The notes below the pieces were generated by a model. The model was not told where the DNA came from, did no database searches, and saw only the letters and a program-made list of their open reading frames with translations. Positions 19,234 to 29,511 of a stretch of 64,000 bases of DNA are shown here, in pieces. Source of the DNA: Nannocystis pusilla. Its GTDB lineage: Bacteria > Myxococcota_A > Polyangia > Nannocystales > Nannocystaceae. A program made the translations under genes and the position numbers. Location: contig NZ_JAIRAU010000023.1 of NCBI RefSeq assembly GCF_020073745.1, positions 1-64,000 on the forward strand, read 5' to 3'. How positions within the stretch are numbered: position 1 is the stretch's first letter; each line of letters begins with the position of its first letter.

Positions 19234-19650
19234 TCAGCACTCCAGGCAGGTGCCGACCACCGTGGTGCCCTGCGGATCGAGCTCGATGTTGTTGGACATG
19301 GTGATCCCTCGCCACTCGAGGAGGCCGCCGCCGAGGTCGGTCGCGGCGTGGTTCCAGCGGTCGACGACGGCCGCGTCGGTGGCGAGGTGCACCCACCAGG
19401 CCGCCCGCGCGGCGCCGGTGTTGGTGAGCGTGAGCTCGTAGCAGGAGCCGGTCTCCCAGTCGCTGGTGAGCACGCGGGCGACCGTGAGCCCGGCGGAGGC
19501 ATCGACGACGACGAGCTCGCAGCGCCCGTCGCCCGGCTCGCCGTCCGCGAGCTCGAGGACCTCGCCCTCGCCGCGGCAGGCGAGCACCAGCGCGACCCCG
19601 AGCAGGGCGAGCAGCGGGCGGCGACGTCGAGCTCGGGGGGCGGCGCGCAT
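19234..19650 (-). CDS. Small secreted lipoprotein with beta-sandwich (CBM2-like) domain
   Basis: This 138-residue protein has an Arg-rich N-terminus, a hydrophobic segment and a lipobox ALVLACR. The remaining ~110 residues resemble a carbohydrate-binding-module-type sandwich, with paired cysteines and conserved tryptophans (TSDWETGSCYELTLTNTG, VDRWNHA). Sugar binding is inferred only. The next gene downstream is the barrel-like protein; upstream is the DUF1592 gene on the same strand. Confidence 0.65.
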   Translation of the reverse strand: MRAAPRARRRRPLLALLGVALVLACRGEGEVLELADGEPGDGRCELVVVDASAGLTVARVLTSDWETGSCYELTLTNTGAARAAWWVHLATDAAVVDRWNHAATDLGGGLLEWRGITMSNNIELDPQGTTVVGTCLEC

Positions 19651-19718
19651 GTCCTCTTCTAGCGGGCGGACCACGGGCAGGCAACGGCGCGCGAACACCC
19701 GCGCCGCTGCCGGCCGCC

Positions 19719-21440
19719 TCACTCGGCGCGGCGGACGAAGTGCTCGCTCGCCGCCAGCTCGACGTAGAACTCGCGCAGGCCGAGCTCGCCGTCCTGCAGG
19801 GCCGTGCGGGCCTCCTCGGCGAGGCAGTTCTCCTCGACGCCGTAGGCGTAGGTCGCCAGCAGGCCGCTGACGCAGTCGGTCGTCCGCGGCAGCTCGGCGA
19901 GCTTGCTCGACATGTCGCTCAAACCGTCGAACGCGATCAGCGGCGAGAGGTCGGTGTCCAGCGCCTGACCGGTCGCGTCGATCGGCAGCCCGTTCTCGTC
20001 GGCGCGGAAGCGGCCCGCCCGGTCGAAGTGCTCGAAGGCGAAGCCGATCGGGTCGAAGTATTGGTGGCAGGACTGGCACGCCGGGTCGCCCGCGTGCGCG
20101 ACCTCGTAGCGCTCGCGGGTGGTCTGCGCGCCCGGCATCGGCGGATCGATCGCCGGGATGTTCATCGGCGGCGGGATGTGCGGCCCGCACAGCAGCCGAT
20201 CGTAGACCAGGAGGCCGCGCTTGGTCGGCGACGAGCTGTCGGCGTGGGCTTGCCCCGCGAGCACCGATCCCTGGGCCAGCAGGCCGACGCCCCAGTCGGC
20301 CGGACGCTCGACCACCGCGCTGTCGCCGGCGACCTGACCGAAGCCGTAGAACTGCGAGAGCGTCGCGTCGAGCACGGTGAAGGGCGCCGTCAACAAGGCC
20401 CGGACGTCGCCGTCCTGCGCGAACACCACCTCGTCGACGAAGCGCCGCGTCTCGTCGATCATGCGCATGCGGATGTCTTCGAACGCGGCGACGTCGATCT
20501 TCACCTTGCTCTCGACCTGCGGGTACTTGGCCCACTGGCGGAAGAACAGGTGCAGGACGTCCTTGCCGCGCGGGGTCGACAGCAGCGCGCCGGCCTCGGC
20601 GAGGCGGGCCTCCGGTGTGGCGAGCGCGCCCTGCTCGGCCTTCGCCAGCAGCTCCGGGCTCGGCGTGCTGCCGCCGTAGGTGTACGCGAGCGCGGTCGCG
20701 ACCTCGTAGGGCGTCAGCGCGTAGCCGCCGTCGACCGCCTCGCCGAGCTCGCTGCGGTACACCGCGTGCGGCGACTGGATCAGGCCGACGAGCGTCCACT
20801 TCAGCGCGATCGGGAACTCGACCTCGGCGGCGATCGCCGCGAAGTGCGACTCGTAGCGCGCCCGCTCGTCGGCGGTCAGCGGGCGGCGGAACAGCCGCCG
20901 CCCGTACTCGTCGATGAACTCGGCGGCGCAGGCGGAGTCCGGGCTCTGGGCCGCGCACGGCAAGATCACTGGCAGCACCCCGGGCGCGGTGACGGCGTCG
21001 CCGACACCCTCGGCGGTGGCCAGCCATTCGGCGGCGGTCTGGTCGCCGACGAGCAAGGTCGCGGCGTCGTTGGTGAACCCGTGCTTCGACGCCGGATCGA
21101 TCCCCAGCTGCACGCCGGACCAGGTGCCGTCGATCTCGGGGAAGATGTCGCGGAGCGTGTGCTCGAGCTCGACCTGCGTCAGGCGCCGGAGCACCCGCGG
21201 GCCGATCCGCGACTCCTCGCAGCGCCCGGCCGGATTCGCCGGCGGCGGGTCATCGGTGTCGTTCGCGCCGGTGGTCGGCTCGTCCGGACCGGTGGCGCCG
21301 GTCGTCGGACCCGCGGTGGCGCCGTCGGTGGCGCCGACGTCGGTGTCGCTGCCGTTCGCGGCGCCGCCCGGGCAACCTGTCCCGAGAGCCAGACTGCACG
21401 CGAGGGACACATGTCGGGAGGAGAGGTTGATGCGTGTCAT
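19719..21440 (-). CDS. DUF1592/DUF1588 domain lipoprotein (Planctomycete-cytochrome-like family)
   Basis: This 573-residue protein has a signal peptide and lipobox (ALGTGCP), followed by a Thr/Asp/Gly-rich linker. The DUF1587/1595/1592/1588/1585 series then appears: RVLRRLTQVELEHTLRD, ADERARYESHF, TPYEVATALAYTY, HADSSSPTKRG and a C-terminal CQSCH motif (haem c type or metal site). These proteins are common in Planctomycetes and myxobacteria, nearly always with a DUF1552 partner. The redox substrate is unknown. The ATG overlaps the DUF1552 stop (ATGA), which implies translational coupling. Confidence 0.9.
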   Translation of the reverse strand: MTRINLSSRHVSLACSLALGTGCPGGAANGSDTDVGATDGATAGPTTGATGPDEPTTGANDTDDPPPANPAGRCEESRIGPRVLRRLTQVELEHTLRDIFPEIDGTWSGVQLGIDPASKHGFTNDAATLLVGDQTAAEWLATAEGVGDAVTAPGVLPVILPCAAQSPDSACAAEFIDEYGRRLFRRPLTADERARYESHFAAIAAEVEFPIALKWTLVGLIQSPHAVYRSELGEAVDGGYALTPYEVATALAYTYGGSTPSPELLAKAEQGALATPEARLAEAGALLSTPRGKDVLHLFFRQWAKYPQVESKVKIDVAAFEDIRMRMIDETRRFVDEVVFAQDGDVRALLTAPFTVLDATLSQFYGFGQVAGDSAVVERPADWGVGLLAQGSVLAGQAHADSSSPTKRGLLVYDRLLCGPHIPPPMNIPAIDPPMPGAQTTRERYEVAHAGDPACQSCHQYFDPIGFAFEHFDRAGRFRADENGLPIDATGQALDTDLSPLIAFDGLSDMSSKLAELPRTTDCVSGLLATYAYGVEENCLAEEARTALQDGELGLREFYVELAASEHFVRRAE

Positions 21441-22807
21441 GCCTTGAGCTCCTGGATCGCAGAGACCGCCTGACCGCCGATCGTGCCGAGCGGGACGTCC
21501 ATCGCGTCGGCGAGGGTCGCCAGCATGTCGATGTGGCTGCGCTCGACCTGGACCACCTGTTGCGTCTTCAGGTAACCGCCGCCGCCGCCGATCAAGATCG
21601 CCGGGAGGCTCGAGCTCACCGGCTGACCGTCGATCCACACGTCCGAATGGTCGGAGTTGTGATTGGCGCCGTCGGACACCTCGCTGCACACGTAGACGAG
21701 GGTGTTGTCGAGCACGCTGCGCGTCGGGTCCTCGACGTCGAGCGGGTCGGGCTGGTCGAGCACCGCCAGGAACTTCGCGGCGAGGCGCTCGAAGAACCAC
21801 TTCTGACACTGCGCGAACTCGGCCCGCCCGGCCGCGTCCCACGAGTGCGACACCGGGTCGTGGTGCCCCTTGGCGATCCCCGGCCCGCCCTCGAAGCCGA
21901 AGTTGAGGCCGGCGTTGACCCACATGTTCTGCAGCGTGATCACCCGCGCCGAGCCGCACAGGAACGCGTGGGCGCTCGCCTCGAGGTGCGCGTCGAGGAT
22001 CTTGCCGAAGTAGCTCTGGTTGAGCGGGTCGAGCCCGGCGACCGCGTCGACGGCCGGGAGCGCCGGCTTGCTGTCGCAGCTGACCATCGGCGGCGGCGGC
22101 CCCTCGCCCGAGGCCTTGGCCTTGAGGTTGCGGACCGCGTCGAGGTGCAGCGCGAGCTTGTTCTCCTCGCGCGTCAGGCCCGACACCGCCGTCTGCATCG
22201 CCTCGAGCTCGCTCTCGGTGAGCCCGAGCGTCGCGGCGCGGAACTTGTTCTCGTCGACGCCCGGCATCGGCATCGGCGCCGGACCGACGCCCTGAAACAG
22301 CTGCGCCGCCGCGTCCACCGGGCTCTCGATCGGCCGCACCCACGAGCCGTGCTTGACGAGGTAACAGTCGCTGTAGAAGCCGGCCCCCTTGTCGTACGGG
22401 ATCGCGCCGAGCACGTGCGGGGTGACGCCCATGCCGTCGGCGATCAGACGATCGATCGAGTCGCTGCCCTCGCCCTCGGGAAAACCGGTCAGGGTCGCGC
22501 GGATCGCCACGTGGTTGGAGATCCCGCCGTTCATCGACAGCCCGCGGACGACGGCGACGCGGCTGCTGTACGGGATGAGCGGGCTCAACACGTTCGAGCC
22601 CTGCAGGAAGCCGTCCCCCTGGCCGTAGGGCTCGAGGTGCTCGGGCGGCATGCCGTGCGGGATGTAGAGGATGAAGAGGCGCTTGGGCCGGTCGCCGGGG
22701 GCGGCGATCGCCAGGCGCGACATCTTCGCCGCGAGCGGCGCGGCGATGCCGAGGCCCAGCGCCGCCAGGAAGGTGCGGCGCATCAGTCGGTGCTGCGATC
22801 GGTGCAT
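21437..22807 (-). CDS. DUF1552 protein with Tat signal
   Basis: This 456-residue protein opens with a twin-arginine signal (RRTFLAALGLGIAAPLAA). The DUF1552 body contains LFILYIPHGMPPEHL, GGISNHV and SEVSDGANHNS, reminiscent of sulfatase/alkaline-phosphatase-fold exported proteins. The start at 22807 is preferred over 22819 because a GGAGGA site sits 4-5 nt before it. It is the upstream gene of the coupled pair with DUF1592. Tat export suggests a cofactor loaded in the cytoplasm. Confidence 0.9.
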   Translation of the reverse strand: MHRSQHRLMRRTFLAALGLGIAAPLAAKMSRLAIAAPGDRPKRLFILYIPHGMPPEHLEPYGQGDGFLQGSNVLSPLIPYSSRVAVVRGLSMNGGISNHVAIRATLTGFPEGEGSDSIDRLIADGMGVTPHVLGAIPYDKGAGFYSDCYLVKHGSWVRPIESPVDAAAQLFQGVGPAPMPMPGVDENKFRAATLGLTESELEAMQTAVSGLTREENKLALHLDAVRNLKAKASGEGPPPPMVSCDSKPALPAVDAVAGLDPLNQSYFGKILDAHLEASAHAFLCGSARVITLQNMWVNAGLNFGFEGGPGIAKGHHDPVSHSWDAAGRAEFAQCQKWFFERLAAKFLAVLDQPDPLDVEDPTRSVLDNTLVYVCSEVSDGANHNSDHSDVWIDGQPVSSSLPAILIGGGGGYLKTQQVVQVERSHIDMLATLADAMDVPLGTIGGQAVSAIQELKA

Positions 22808-23335
22808 GCGTTCCTCCATGCGCGCGCAGGCTGCCCGCGCGCGCGATGTTCGTCAGGGAGAGTGACAGGAGATCGTGGCAGCCGGACGGCGCCCGGCCGG
22901 CGTCGAGGGGTCGCCTCGCGGTGATGACCCGAAGGTCATGTCTGTAAGTTCATGTCGTCAAATTCATGGAGCGCGCCTCGCGAGCGCCGGCCGGGCGACG
23001 CCTCACGCCCCCTGTGGCGCAGGGGCAGCGGGGTGGATGAAAAAATCTGGCGGCAGATCCGGCGCACGACCGCGCGCGGGCCATGAGTTCGTGCGGCTCG
23101 CGCAGGCCCCCTCCTGCGTGTGCAGGAGGGCGCGAACCCGACGCACCAGGTCGAGCTCGCCTGTCCGGGAGACGGGGTGCGAGGCGGAGTGCCTGGCGCA
23201 GCCAGAGTGCGTCGACGGAGGCCGCCGAGTCACACGCCCCGGAAGCGCGTTCGGGGGCCGTGCCCGTTATACTTCCGTCAGCTTCGAAAGGCGCTCCGTG
23301 ATCGCTGAAATCCTGCAACTCTTCGGGGATGATGC
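22808..23335. other. Divergent intergenic region
   Basis: No gene recognised. A perfect 9-bp hairpin CCCTCCTGC-GTGT-GCAGGAGGG lies at 23109-23130. A TATACT-like -10 box (~23267) precedes the small hypothetical gene without a clear -35. Confidence 0.45.
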
Positions 23336-23683
23336 ATGAAGGACCTCGAATTCACCCTGAAGACAATGGGCCTCCCGTCATGGGATCCAGAAGAGGACAA
23401 CGTGGACGTCGTGGTCACGCTGCCGGACGGTAGACGTTTTGCAGCGACGTTCTTCACCTTGAAGAACGTACAACTCCTCTTTACGAGAAACCGCGCCACA
23501 GGAGAGTGCTTGCATGGTCTGTACTTCTGGAGCGCCAATATGATCCTCGTTGAGACCTTGACCGAGGATACGATTTACAAATCCGTCAAGGACATGCTCG
23601 AAACGGAGGAATTTTTCACCGCATTCGCGGAGCTTCGTCCCCTCGAAGACGACGGCGATGATGGTGCCGCTCGAGGACGGTGA
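23336..23683 (+). CDS. Hypothetical protein, 115 residues
   Basis: Its codon use and amino-acid mix look genuine and less GC-biased than the neighbours, which may point to acquisition by transfer. It has no signal or membrane helix. A likely antiparallel sheet (VDVVVTLPDGRRFAATFFTL) is followed by aromatic-rich strands and a helical acidic tail. The size and acidic alpha/beta look recall immunity proteins of polymorphic toxins, but no toxin gene is adjacent and no family is recognised. Confidence 0.75.
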   Translation: MKDLEFTLKTMGLPSWDPEEDNVDVVVTLPDGRRFAATFFTLKNVQLLFTRNRATGECLHGLYFWSANMILVETLTEDTIYKSVKDMLETEEFFTAFAELRPLEDDGDDGAARGR

Positions 23684-23740
23684 GCCCGTCGGGTCGCGGA
23701 TACCCTTCGGTGGCAAGCCGAGTCACGAGCCAGCGCGGCT

Positions 23741-24481
23741 TCAGGCCGGGCCCTGAAAGCCGCCGGCGCGGAATGTCAGCACCAGCGTGTCGCGGTGCCC
23801 GTCGGGTTCGTCGAGCGGCTGGATCGGCGTCGTCTCGTGGATCACCCGCGCGTCGTCGAGCAGCAGCAGCGTCCACGGCTCGCTCATCATGAAGCGCAGG
23901 CCGTACGGGCCGTCGGCCGCGAACACGCGCGTCTCGCCGCCCTTGATCGCCCGGCGCCCGACCAGCAGCACCGCGACGAAGTCGACGCCGTCGCGGTGGG
24001 CGCCCTCGGGGGTCGGGCGGCCGATGCCGTCGGTGGTGTCGATGCGGAACTGGTGCGCCTCGACGTACCAGCGCGGCACCTGCGGCGCGAGGGCGCTGCA
24101 CACCGCTCCCAGGCGGCGCAGCAGCGCCGACCACACCGGCTGCTGCGTCACCACCGGCAGGATCGGCGCGAACGACCGCTCGAGGCCGCCGTGCAGCGCG
24201 TTGTACTCGAGCGGCTGCCAGTGCGCGCGGTGCGGCGTGATCTCGACCTGCGTCCCCTCGACCACGAAGCAGGAGTGGCGTCGCCGGCGGTAGCGGCCGC
24301 CGTCGCGCAGGTACGTGTCCGGCGGGAGCTCGTCCCACGCCGGCTGCAGCGCCTGCAGGCCCCCGAGCCCCTGCGGCAGCCAGGACGCCAGAGCCGGGGC
24401 GGACACGATCGCGTAGCCGTCGCGGCGGAGGGCTGCCTCGACGTTCGCCGGGTCGGTGTAGGGAGGGGTCAGCGGGGTCAT
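23741..24481 (-). CDS. 2OG-Fe(II) dioxygenase, isoleucine-dioxygenase-like family
   Basis: This 246-residue protein resembles the 2OG-Fe_Oxy_2 family, which includes free amino-acid hydroxylases. Visible marks are RYRRRRHSCF, a GGLERSFAP block, the metal ligands H and D in EGAHRDGVDFV, and the distal His in DDARVIHET with a downstream arginine. It probably hydroxylates an amino acid or small metabolite in the cytoplasm. The ATG at 24481 gives the usual family length. It stands between a small hypothetical gene and the TolB-like gene with no clear partner. Confidence 0.83.
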   Translation of the reverse strand: MTPLTPPYTDPANVEAALRRDGYAIVSAPALASWLPQGLGGLQALQPAWDELPPDTYLRDGGRYRRRRHSCFVVEGTQVEITPHRAHWQPLEYNALHGGLERSFAPILPVVTQQPVWSALLRRLGAVCSALAPQVPRWYVEAHQFRIDTTDGIGRPTPEGAHRDGVDFVAVLLVGRRAIKGGETRVFAADGPYGLRFMMSEPWTLLLLDDARVIHETTPIQPLDEPDGHRDTLVLTFRAGGFQGPA

Positions 24482-24531
24482 CGCGGCCACGGGTGTACCA
24501 GCATCGCGGCCCGTCGGTGGCCCGGCGCGCG

Positions 24532-26415
24532 TCACTCCGGCGCGGGCAGCGAGCGCGCCGCCGTGAGCGTCCAGCGGGTCCGCTCGATCGGGAAGGTCGT
24601 GGTGAACACGATCGTGCGGCCGTCGGCGGAGAAGCGCGGGTCGCGGTCGTCGAGGTCGTTGTGCGTCAGGGTTTGCATCGGCCCGCCGGCGAGCGGCACG
24701 CTCACCAGCTCGTGGCGGCCCGAGAGGTTCGCGTCGGTGGCGAACGCGACGAGGCGGCCGTCGGGCGCGACGGTCGGGCTCGTCACGTCGACGTTGGGGG
24801 TCAGCGGCGCGAACGTCCAGCCGGACGTCCTGGCGAGCGTCACCACCAGCGACTGCGACCCGTCGCGGACCGCGGCCGGCTGGGCCTTCATGTTCACGCG
24901 CGCGACCGCGGCCGCCACCAGCTCGGGCACCGGCCCCGGGAGGTCGACGCGGAACAGCCGCTGCCCGCGATCGCCGGTGGTGGTGACCAGCAGGCGCGGC
25001 CCCGACGGGCCGGGTGGGGCTGCCAGGATGTGCAAGATCCCCGAGGAGCCGTCGAACTCGGCCGCGTCGACGCGCAGCGCCCGGTCCGGGTGCGCCGTGG
25101 CCAGCAAGATCAAGCTGTCCCGAAGGCCAGGTCTTCCCGGCGACTCCGCCGCCGCCAGCGCGTCGTCCGCGAGCCAGGTCGGCGAGCGGAGGATCGACCG
25201 CGTGCGCACCAGCTCGTGCGGCGCCTCGTCGTTCGGCTTCACCAGGTACACGAAGCCCTCGCTCCCGAGCCCGTCGGCGCGGGCCACCGCCCCGGAGCGG
25301 TGCGGCTGTCCCAGGTCGGCCGGCGCCAGCGGGACCTGGATGTCGCCGAGGAGCTCGAAGCGGCACCCCTCGCCTGCGAGTCGCCACAGCTGCCCGCGGC
25401 CGCCGGCGGCGATCAGGATCGCATCGCCCTGCGGCGACGCCACCACCTCGGATCGCCCGATCGAAGCGTCGAACGTGCCGCCGGACAGCGAATCACAGGG
25501 CACGCGTTCGCTCGCCGGATCGGCGCCCGGCGGGACGTACAGCCAGCGGGCGACCGCGTCGATGTCGAGCGCGCCGCTGAAGCTGTCGCTGAAGCGCACG
25601 GCGCGGGCGCGGAGGAGCAGGCCGCCGTCGGCGAGCGGCGTCGGGATCACGCTCTCGTGCACCGTCCCGAGCAGGCGCGGCCGCGGCTCGGCGCGTTCGC
25701 GGTCGTTCAGCGTCGCGCGGGCTCGCAGCTCGATCCCCTCGATCGCCGCCTCGGCGGCGGGGATCGCCTCGACGGCGAGGACGCCGCCCTGCACGCGCTC
25801 GCGCAGCTGCACCACCTCGGTCGATGCCGTGACGTCGGCGCGCAGCGTCGCCGCCAGGGCCTCCTGGGCGAACAGCGCGGTGAGCAGGTCGAGCTCGGCG
25901 CCGTGTCGCGCGGGCGACGGTGGCGGGTTGACGGTGAGCACGTGGGGCGACCCCCGGTCGCCGGCGCTGACGACCGCGAAGCGGTGGTGAGGCGCGAAGG
26001 TCGGAGGGCCGCCTGCGAGGTCGACGCCGGTGAATTCGAGCGCGGCCGGATCCTCGAAGGCCACGTAGGCGAACCCGGACCAGTCGGCCAGCTTCAACGC
26101 GGCCGCGGCTCCGGTCTCCTCGGCGTCGGGCAGCGCCTCGCGCAGCTCCTCGATCAGCTCGGGCAGCCGGCCCTCGTGCACGTCGAAGCCCCAGGCCGCG
26201 AGCCTGGGCCGATAGCGGGTCCCGGAGGTGTTCACCACCAGCACGCGGTCGTCCGCCTCGGCGCGGCCGATGCCTCGCGGCGCGACGTACCACCACACCG
26301 CGCCGAGGACCACCACCAGCACCACCACCAGCGCGACGACCTTGCCGTGGTGGCCGCGGCGGAGCACCTCGAGCTCGCTCGCGGAGCGTGCCGCCGGGTG
26401 TTCGTGGGCCACCAT
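24532..26415 (-). CDS. Membrane-anchored TolB/PD40-like propeller protein
   Basis: This 627-residue protein has one N-terminal membrane helix (VVALVVVLVVVLGAVWWYVAP), with the rest periplasmic. The middle region is of unknown type. The C-terminal ~250 residues contain PD40 beta-propeller repeats such as SPTVAPDGRLVAFATD and DPRFSADGRTIVFTT, as in TolB. It probably binds a protein or glycan in the periplasm. The start at 26415 is chosen because it puts the helix near the N-terminus; the frame is open further upstream but reads as non-protein sequence. Confidence 0.78.
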   Translation of the reverse strand: MVAHEHPAARSASELEVLRRGHHGKVVALVVVLVVVLGAVWWYVAPRGIGRAEADDRVLVVNTSGTRYRPRLAAWGFDVHEGRLPELIEELREALPDAEETGAAAALKLADWSGFAYVAFEDPAALEFTGVDLAGGPPTFAPHHRFAVVSAGDRGSPHVLTVNPPPSPARHGAELDLLTALFAQEALAATLRADVTASTEVVQLRERVQGGVLAVEAIPAAEAAIEGIELRARATLNDRERAEPRPRLLGTVHESVIPTPLADGGLLLRARAVRFSDSFSGALDIDAVARWLYVPPGADPASERVPCDSLSGGTFDASIGRSEVVASPQGDAILIAAGGRGQLWRLAGEGCRFELLGDIQVPLAPADLGQPHRSGAVARADGLGSEGFVYLVKPNDEAPHELVRTRSILRSPTWLADDALAAAESPGRPGLRDSLILLATAHPDRALRVDAAEFDGSSGILHILAAPPGPSGPRLLVTTTGDRGQRLFRVDLPGPVPELVAAAVARVNMKAQPAAVRDGSQSLVVTLARTSGWTFAPLTPNVDVTSPTVAPDGRLVAFATDANLSGRHELVSVPLAGGPMQTLTHNDLDDRDPRFSADGRTIVFTTTFPIERTRWTLTAARSLPAPE

Positions 26416-26834
26416 CTCCGCAGCTTCGCACAATCGCGGGCCCGCGTGCACGCGCAACAGCGCGCGCCGGGCACTGCGCGGACCTTGCGGACAGCCCGAG
26501 ACGTCCCACGACGCCCTGCGAAGTCGTGAATCGTCAGATCGCCGGGCCGCCGCGGGAGAGCTCGTCGGGTCGGCGGCCCGGCGCGTGCAATGTGGGCAGT
26601 GCGACGCGTCGCGGGCGTGTCGTTTCCGGGTCATCGCCGAAGAGCACGAGCAGGGGTGACGGAGACACCGACTGCCACGAATCGCGGACATGGGAATTGC
26701 GAGCAGTGCGGCCGGACGTGAGAAGGAGCTCGCCTCGACGCGAGCACGGCGCCGCCCGATCGCGCGCACCGCGACGAACCCGCGCCCGTTCGCCCTGAAC
26801 GGCAGCTCCACGGATTCGCTCACGAGGCGTGAAT
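26416..26834. other. Intergenic region
   Basis: No gene seen between the divergent TolB-like and TetR genes. The right end merges into the operator described next. Confidence 0.45.
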
Positions 26835-26835
26835 T

Positions 26836-26871
26836 AAGTCAGTTGACTTTCTAAGTCAGTCGACTTATCCC
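26836..26871 (+). promoter_or_regulatory. Twin palindromic operator overlapping a promoter
   Basis: Two copies of AAGTCAGTYGACTT (26836-26849 and 26853-26866) lie 17 bp apart start to start. Each has perfect AAGTC/GACTT arms. TTGACT (26843-26848), a 17-nt spacer and TATCCC (26866-26871) form a promoter inside the operators. A TetR dimer bound here would block it. The TetR gene begins 38 bp downstream. Confidence 0.75.
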
Positions 26872-26908
26872 CTCCGCGGAGGATTCGCGGGCGAGGCGAG
26901 AGGTCCTG

Positions 26909-27619
26909 ATGTGCGCAGACCACAGCAAGCAGGTCCGGAGCAGCGAGACGCGCGAACTGCTCCTGCTCACCGCGGAGCGGCTGTTCGCCGAGCACGGCGT
27001 CGAGGCCGTCTCGAACCGGCAGGTCAGCGAGGCCGCCGGCCAGTTGAACAACTCGGCCGTCGGCTACCACTTCGGTTCGAAGGAGGACCTCGTGGTGGCG
27101 ATGCTGCGCCGGCACGCCGAGCCGATCGAGCGCCGGCGCACCGAGATGCTCGCGGAGATCGCCGGCTCGACCGAGCTGCGCGACTGGGTCGCCTGCCTCG
27201 TGCGGCCGTCCATCGAGCACCTCGCCTCGCTGGGCGTCCCCTCCTGGTATGCGCGGTGCATCGCCCAGGTGACCACCCACCCCTCGTTTCGCAAGCTCCT
27301 GTTCGACGAGACGTTCGCCTCGCGGTCGATGCAGCAGGGCCACCGGGGCATGTTCCGCCTGGTCCCGCGGCTCCCCGAGCGCGTGAGACAGGAGCGCAAC
27401 GACATGGGCCGGTTGATGGTCGTGCACATCTGCGCCGAGCGCGAGCGTGCATTGCACGAGGGCACGGCCCCGCGCCGCTCGACCTGGGAATCGACGGCGT
27501 CGGGGCTGGTCGACGCGCTCGTCGGATTGTGGCTCGCCCCCGTCACGCCCCTGCGGGCGAGATCGGCCCGCGTCGCCCGCGCGAAACCTCCGCCCGGACG
27601 GACGAAACGATCGACGTGA
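26909..27619 (+). CDS. TetR/AcrR family transcriptional repressor
   Basis: This 236-residue protein has an N-terminal helix-turn-helix at residues ~10-60 (LLTAERLFAEHGVEAVSNRQ, SAVGYHFGSKEDLV), the classic TetR pattern. The C-terminal ligand domain is divergent. The twin operator overlaps its own promoter, so autoregulation is likely. The downstream monooxygenase operon follows on the same strand with a 72-bp gap and probably shares this control. The inducer could be the monooxygenase substrate. Confidence 0.93.
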   Translation: MCADHSKQVRSSETRELLLLTAERLFAEHGVEAVSNRQVSEAAGQLNNSAVGYHFGSKEDLVVAMLRRHAEPIERRRTEMLAEIAGSTELRDWVACLVRPSIEHLASLGVPSWYARCIAQVTTHPSFRKLLFDETFASRSMQQGHRGMFRLVPRLPERVRQERNDMGRLMVVHICAERERALHEGTAPRRSTWESTASGLVDALVGLWLAPVTPLRARSARVARAKPPPGRTKRST

Positions 27620-27691
27620 AGCAATCACCATACAGGCGCCCGTGAGCCCGCAGTCCGGGCCGGGCCCTGTCGAACCGAAAGGATGTACGCG

Positions 27692-29482
<1,791 letters not shown>

Positions 29483-29511
29483 GTCGCTCGCACCTGTCCC
29501 GGAGGACGTCC

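Noticed and set aside
16304..19441. Long plus-strand open frame opposite the ECF/FecR genes
   Set aside because: It runs antisense to three well-supported genes and has no protein-like features.
23109..23130. Hairpin CCCTCCTGC/GCAGGAGGG as a terminator
   Set aside because: No T-tract, and it lies far from either gene end.
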